From positions 1 to 8,551 of the forward strand of contig PSRF01000365.1 in the NCBI GenBank assembly GCA_003175865.1: a stretch of DNA of 8,551 nt, in the 5' to 3' direction. Every line of letters begins with the position of its first letter. The stretch's first letter is position 1. Shown piece after piece: positions 6,662 to 8,551 of the stretch. The translations under genes were made by a program, and so were the position numbers. The notes beneath the pieces are model-generated. The model worked only from the letters and a program-made list of their open reading frames with translations. It ran no database searches and was not told the origin of the DNA. This DNA is from Blastocatellia bacterium (GTDB lineage Bacteria > Acidobacteriota > Blastocatellia > Pyrinomonadales > Pyrinomonadaceae).

Positions 6662-8014
6662 TTATTTTTTGCTGATGATGTAGGTGGGCACCATGCCGCC
6701 ACCGGAGGTCACGTTGGCCAGTTCAGTGAAAGAAAGACGTGTAAATGCCGACCCCAATTTACCATTGAAGAGTAGTGGATCGAGGTCCACGAGCTGTTCG
6801 GCGAAATGGATTTTGCCGTCTGGCGTTAATGCGGGAAAGGTCTCACGGGCAGTTGGCACTCGCTCTTGGACAAGGTAATCACCATCTACCAACGCTTCGT
6901 TTAGCGCTTTTTGCCAGCCTTCGGGTGTCGAGTTCCAGCCTATCGTTATCCCATGGCCGCCGTAATCATCGTTCGGTTTGAGCACCAGTCGATCATTGTT
7001 TTTGAGGATGTACTCGAGCAAGTCGATTTGCTGGCCTTTGTAGTCAGATTTTTCGTCACGCACAACTCTCGTCCATGGCACATGCTGTCCAATTACATTC
7101 AGTTCTGCATTCGAGAACAGTGGTGAGCGTCTGCCATCTGTAAGCACAGCAAACAAAGCTTTCTTGTGGATCAATTTCGAACGAAAACTGTTGACCATGC
7201 AGACATCGTGTGCCCGGTAAGCCTCAAGCAATGCCGGATACTCTTTGATAATGGGGAGATACTCGTTGACTAACAATCGCTTATAAACGATGTCGATCTC
7301 AAGACCATGAGCCGTCAAGCGACGATTCTTGTACTCCAACTCCTCGGGCGCACAGATGAGTGCTGGATGTCCGTTTTCTTCAAAGTACTCTTTGAATAAC
7401 TCAAATTCTTTCTGAGTCGGCAAGCCTTTCAAGTCAACGATCGCAATTCGAGGAGGTCGCGGCGCTGGATGGCCAAGAAATTCTTCATAAGAAGTAAGTA
7501 AGACCTGCAGGAGATATTGTCGACCGAACAGTGCTCGAAGATTGTAGTTTTTTGCGAATTCTCGCATCACCGGGAGACTCGAAAAGATTTCGTAAGCAGC
7601 ATCTGCGTAGGCTATTCCGGCGGGGCTCTCACCGTTAAGTTCAACAAAACTGTATGCAGAAGGAGTTAAGAATGAGTCGAGACGTGCTGTCGGCGAGACG
7701 GCAGAGTATCCAGGATCGATTGCGATCAATTCTCGTTCAACCTCAGTCAAACCCAGGTCATTGATGATTGAATCGTCGACGATTGCCGCGTCTTTGACTT
7801 TCTGGATCGCAGACCATACCGTCTCGCAGATTGTTTTGATTCGTGTGAAGTCGCTTTCTGAAACAAAATGCGGTCGCAGGTATGGTGACAGCGGTCGTCC
7901 ACCGAAGATTAATTTGGCCCGTTCCAGACCTTCTGCGAGCATCGCTCTCGACGTCTCAGCGAGGGTTTCGTTTTGCAGTAGGTCGTGATAACGCGCAACC
8001 GCCTCAGGGAACAT
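6662..8014 (-). CDS. Circularly permuted ATP-grasp-like ligase
   Basis: 450-residue protein resembling circularly permuted ATP-grasp enzymes, which activate a carboxylate with ATP and join it to an amine, as in glutathionylspermidine synthetase and its uncharacterised relatives. The sign of permutation is motif order. FVELNGESPAGIAY (123-136) carries the E-x-N metal-binding pair (Glu125, Asn127), which in ordinary ATP-grasps lies near the C-terminus. IDIVYKRLLVNEY (240-252) matches the 'vyRR' segment. DRLVLKPNDDYGGHGITIGW (341-360) is the ATP-binding strand with Lys346 and the Gly-rich loop. DGDYLVQERV (377-386) is the hinge strand with Glu384. GSAFTRLS (421-428) is the terminal Arg motif. 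The N-terminal 115 residues are mostly helical. No signal peptide is seen. The ATG at 8014 lacks a well-spaced Shine-Dalgarno site (AAGGA lies about 13-14 bases upstream), and no alternative start lies just before it. The substrate is unknown. Such enzymes often neighbour GCS2/YbdK-type ligases, one of which lies 1 kb downstream on the same strand. Confidence 0.85.
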   Translation of the reverse strand: MFPEAVARYHDLLQNETLAETSRAMLAEGLERAKLIFGGRPLSPYLRPHFVSESDFTRIKTICETVWSAIQKVKDAAIVDDSIINDLGLTEVERELIAIDPGYSAVSPTARLDSFLTPSAYSFVELNGESPAGIAYADAAYEIFSSLPVMREFAKNYNLRALFGRQYLLQVLLTSYEEFLGHPAPRPPRIAIVDLKGLPTQKEFELFKEYFEENGHPALICAPEELEYKNRRLTAHGLEIDIVYKRLLVNEYLPIIKEYPALLEAYRAHDVCMVNSFRSKLIHKKALFAVLTDGRRSPLFSNAELNVIGQHVPWTRVVRDEKSDYKGQQIDLLEYILKNNDRLVLKPNDDYGGHGITIGWNSTPEGWQKALNEALVDGDYLVQERVPTARETFPALTPDGKIHFAEQLVDLDPLLFNGKLGSAFTRLSFTELANVTSGGGMVPTYIISKK

Positions 8015-8074
8015 AACGCGAAAAAGTTTCCTTTGTTTTATGAGCTGATTAGCGGTGGTTAGCGTAGCACGGGA

Positions 8075-8129
8075 AAGCAGTCGGCGGTAAGCAGTAGCAC
8101 AAAGCAGTAGGCCGGAGGCACAAAGCAGT
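8075..8129. repeat. Four short direct repeats of AAGCAGT
   Basis: AAGCAGT occurs at 8075, 8089, 8102 and 8123. The last two sit in a longer 12-bp exact repeat, GCACAAAGCAGT (8097-8108 and 8118-8129, 21 bp apart). The opposite side of the inverted repeat carries the complementary motif as CTACTGC/TTACTGC at 8284, 8298 and 8305. Confidence 0.7.
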
Positions 8130-8151
8130 GACGGCTCAGCCGCGTTCTTTG

Positions 8152-8172
8152 CGGAAAGCCTCCGGCTTTCCG
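8152..8172. repeat. Perfect 9-bp stem hairpin in the left arm
   Basis: CGGAAAGCC and GGCTTTCCG form a perfect 9-bp stem with a 3-base loop. A related copy in the same orientation, with 2 of 21 bases changed, is at 8242-8262 in the right arm, where the stem has one mismatch. Confidence 0.65.
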
Positions 8173-8193
8173 AGTGCCACCAAGAATACGAAG

Positions 8194-8225
8194 GGCTATG
8201 CCCCCGATGAGAGGCATAGCCTTTT
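8194..8225 (+). terminator. Hairpin followed by four T's at the centre of the inverted repeat
   Basis: GGCTATGCC (8194-8202) and GGCATAGCC (8213-8221) form a perfect 9-bp stem with a 10-base loop, followed on the + strand by TTTT. In shape it resembles a weak rho-independent terminator for + strand transcription, yet both flanking genes are on the minus strand. On that strand no T-run follows. It may simply be the inner hairpin of the repeat element. Confidence 0.35.
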
Positions 8226-8332
8226 CTTCTTACTCAACCAACGGAAAGCCTCTGGCGTTCCGCAAGGAACGCGGCCGAGCCGCCTACTGCCGCCTTCCTA
8301 CTGCTTACTGCCGACTTCTTACTGACTATTGG

Positions 8333-8551
8333 CTACTTGTTCTCGTCGCCGTCGTCGTTGTTGAGAGTGACGACTAACTTTTGTTTCTTGCGGACGACCT
8401 GCAGATCGTGCTTCTTGCGTGCGGTAGAGACAAAACGAAAGCTTGTAGTGGACACAACTGGTTTGCCATCGATCGATTCAATTACATCGCCTGCCTGCAA
8501 GCCTGCTTCACTTCCGGGCGTCGTCGGTGCAACGAAGATCACCAGTAGACC
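8333..8551 (-). CDS. PDZ-domain protein, C-terminal end only (truncated by the window edge)
   Basis: The frame is open to the window edge, so the gene starts beyond 8551; the GTG at 8542 is internal to the PDZ domain. The visible 72 residues begin GLLVIFVAPTTPGSEAGLQ and run into AGDVIESIDGKPVVST, the characteristic strand-loop-helix of bacterial PDZ domains (carboxylate-binding loop, 'GL..GD.I..I.G..V'). A final strand, DLQVVRKKQKLVVTLNN, completes the domain, and an acidic tail DDGDENK ends the protein. A C-terminal PDZ domain is usual in secreted or periplasmic proteases (HtrA/DegP, S41, and aspartyl or M28-type peptidases), but the catalytic part lies outside the window, so the enzyme class cannot be stated. 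The gene ends 318 bp before the ATP-grasp start, with the repeat element between them. Confidence 0.88.
   Translation of the reverse strand, partial: GLLVIFVAPTTPGSEAGLQAGDVIESIDGKPVVSTTSFRFVSTARKKHDLQVVRKKQKLVVTLNNDDGDENK

Larger units (their letters stand above)
8080..8315. repeat. Long imperfect inverted repeat, MITE- or REP-like element
   Basis: Core arms are 8132-8172 and 8242-8282, each 41 bp, and match as inverted repeats at 35 of 41 positions around a 69-bp centre. Outer arms, 8080-8097 and 8298-8315, match at 17 of 18 positions, giving an element of about 236 bp overall. The arms are G/C-rich, unlike the flanking genes. No transposase is present, so if it is mobile it is non-autonomous. 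I cannot tell from one copy whether it is repeated in the genome. Confidence 0.7.
8015..8332. other. 318-bp gene-free region with nested repeats
   Basis: This gap between the PDZ and ATP-grasp genes holds the inverted-repeat element, hairpins and short direct repeats listed separately. The part next to the ATP-grasp gene (8015-8050) is A/T-rich and is the likely place for that gene's promoter, but no clear -35/-10 pair is seen. Open frames on the + strand here translate into low-complexity Leu/Tyr/Pro-rich products of the repeat and are not genes. Confidence 0.7.

Noticed and set aside
6651..6664. Terminator after the ATP-grasp gene
   Set aside because: ATGCTTAGCAT is a near palindrome with no room for a loop. 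The A/T run beside it is inside the coding end of the gene.
8015..8332. CRISPR array or tandem repeat array
   Set aside because: The repeated units are only 7-12 bp, with irregular spacing and inverted rather than direct arrangement of the longer copies. No cas genes are present.
8128..8377. Two overlapping + strand open frames of 65-67 codons
   Set aside because: They lie across the inverted repeat and run into the PDZ gene. Their products are low-complexity runs produced by the CTACTGC/TTACTGC repeats, and no ribosome-binding site precedes them.

Overview
The window looks like chromosomal DNA of a respiring bacterium of moderate, roughly balanced base composition. It opens inside the end of a complex I operon (nuoM, nuoN) and continues into mostly single-copy housekeeping or accessory genes. 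The style of the NuoM/NuoN proteins, the PilZ/PDZ/ATP-grasp gene mix and the type of intergenic repeat suggest an Acidobacteriota-like genome (Blastocatellia in particular). This is an impression only; no marker gene in the window proves it.

Left half, + strand (1-4509): a 5'-truncated nuoM overlaps nuoN by 4 bp. Eleven bases later comes a small unrecognised soluble protein (2424-2909), then a class I glutamine amidotransferase-like protein (2939-3859) that overlaps by 4 bp an AlkA-type HhH-GPD DNA glycosylase (3856-4509). The gaps are so short that all five genes could be one transcript, although the last three have no obvious link to respiration.

Right half, - strand (8551-4517, read right to left): the C-terminal end of a PDZ-domain protein cut by the window edge; a 318-bp gene-free stretch holding a degenerate long inverted repeat with smaller hairpins and short direct repeats; a circularly permuted ATP-grasp-like enzyme; a PilZ domain protein whose end overlaps a conserved-looking unknown protein by 8 bp; and a YbdK-type (GCS2) carboxylate-amine ligase. 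The two gene sets converge at 4509/4517 with only 7 bp between stop codons and no recognisable terminator.

The most interesting theme is enzymatic. Within about 5 kb there are two unrelated ATP-dependent ligase folds that form amide or peptide bonds (GCS2/YbdK and circularly permuted ATP-grasp) and a stand-alone class I glutamine amidotransferase with an intact Cys-His-Glu triad. Together they could form an uncharacterised peptide or small-molecule amidation pathway. The ligases lie on one strand with a c-di-GMP-type PilZ protein and an unknown protein between them, while the amidotransferase is on the other strand, so a functional link is a hypothesis rather than a demonstrated operon. No RNA genes, CRISPR arrays, transposases or phage genes were seen.
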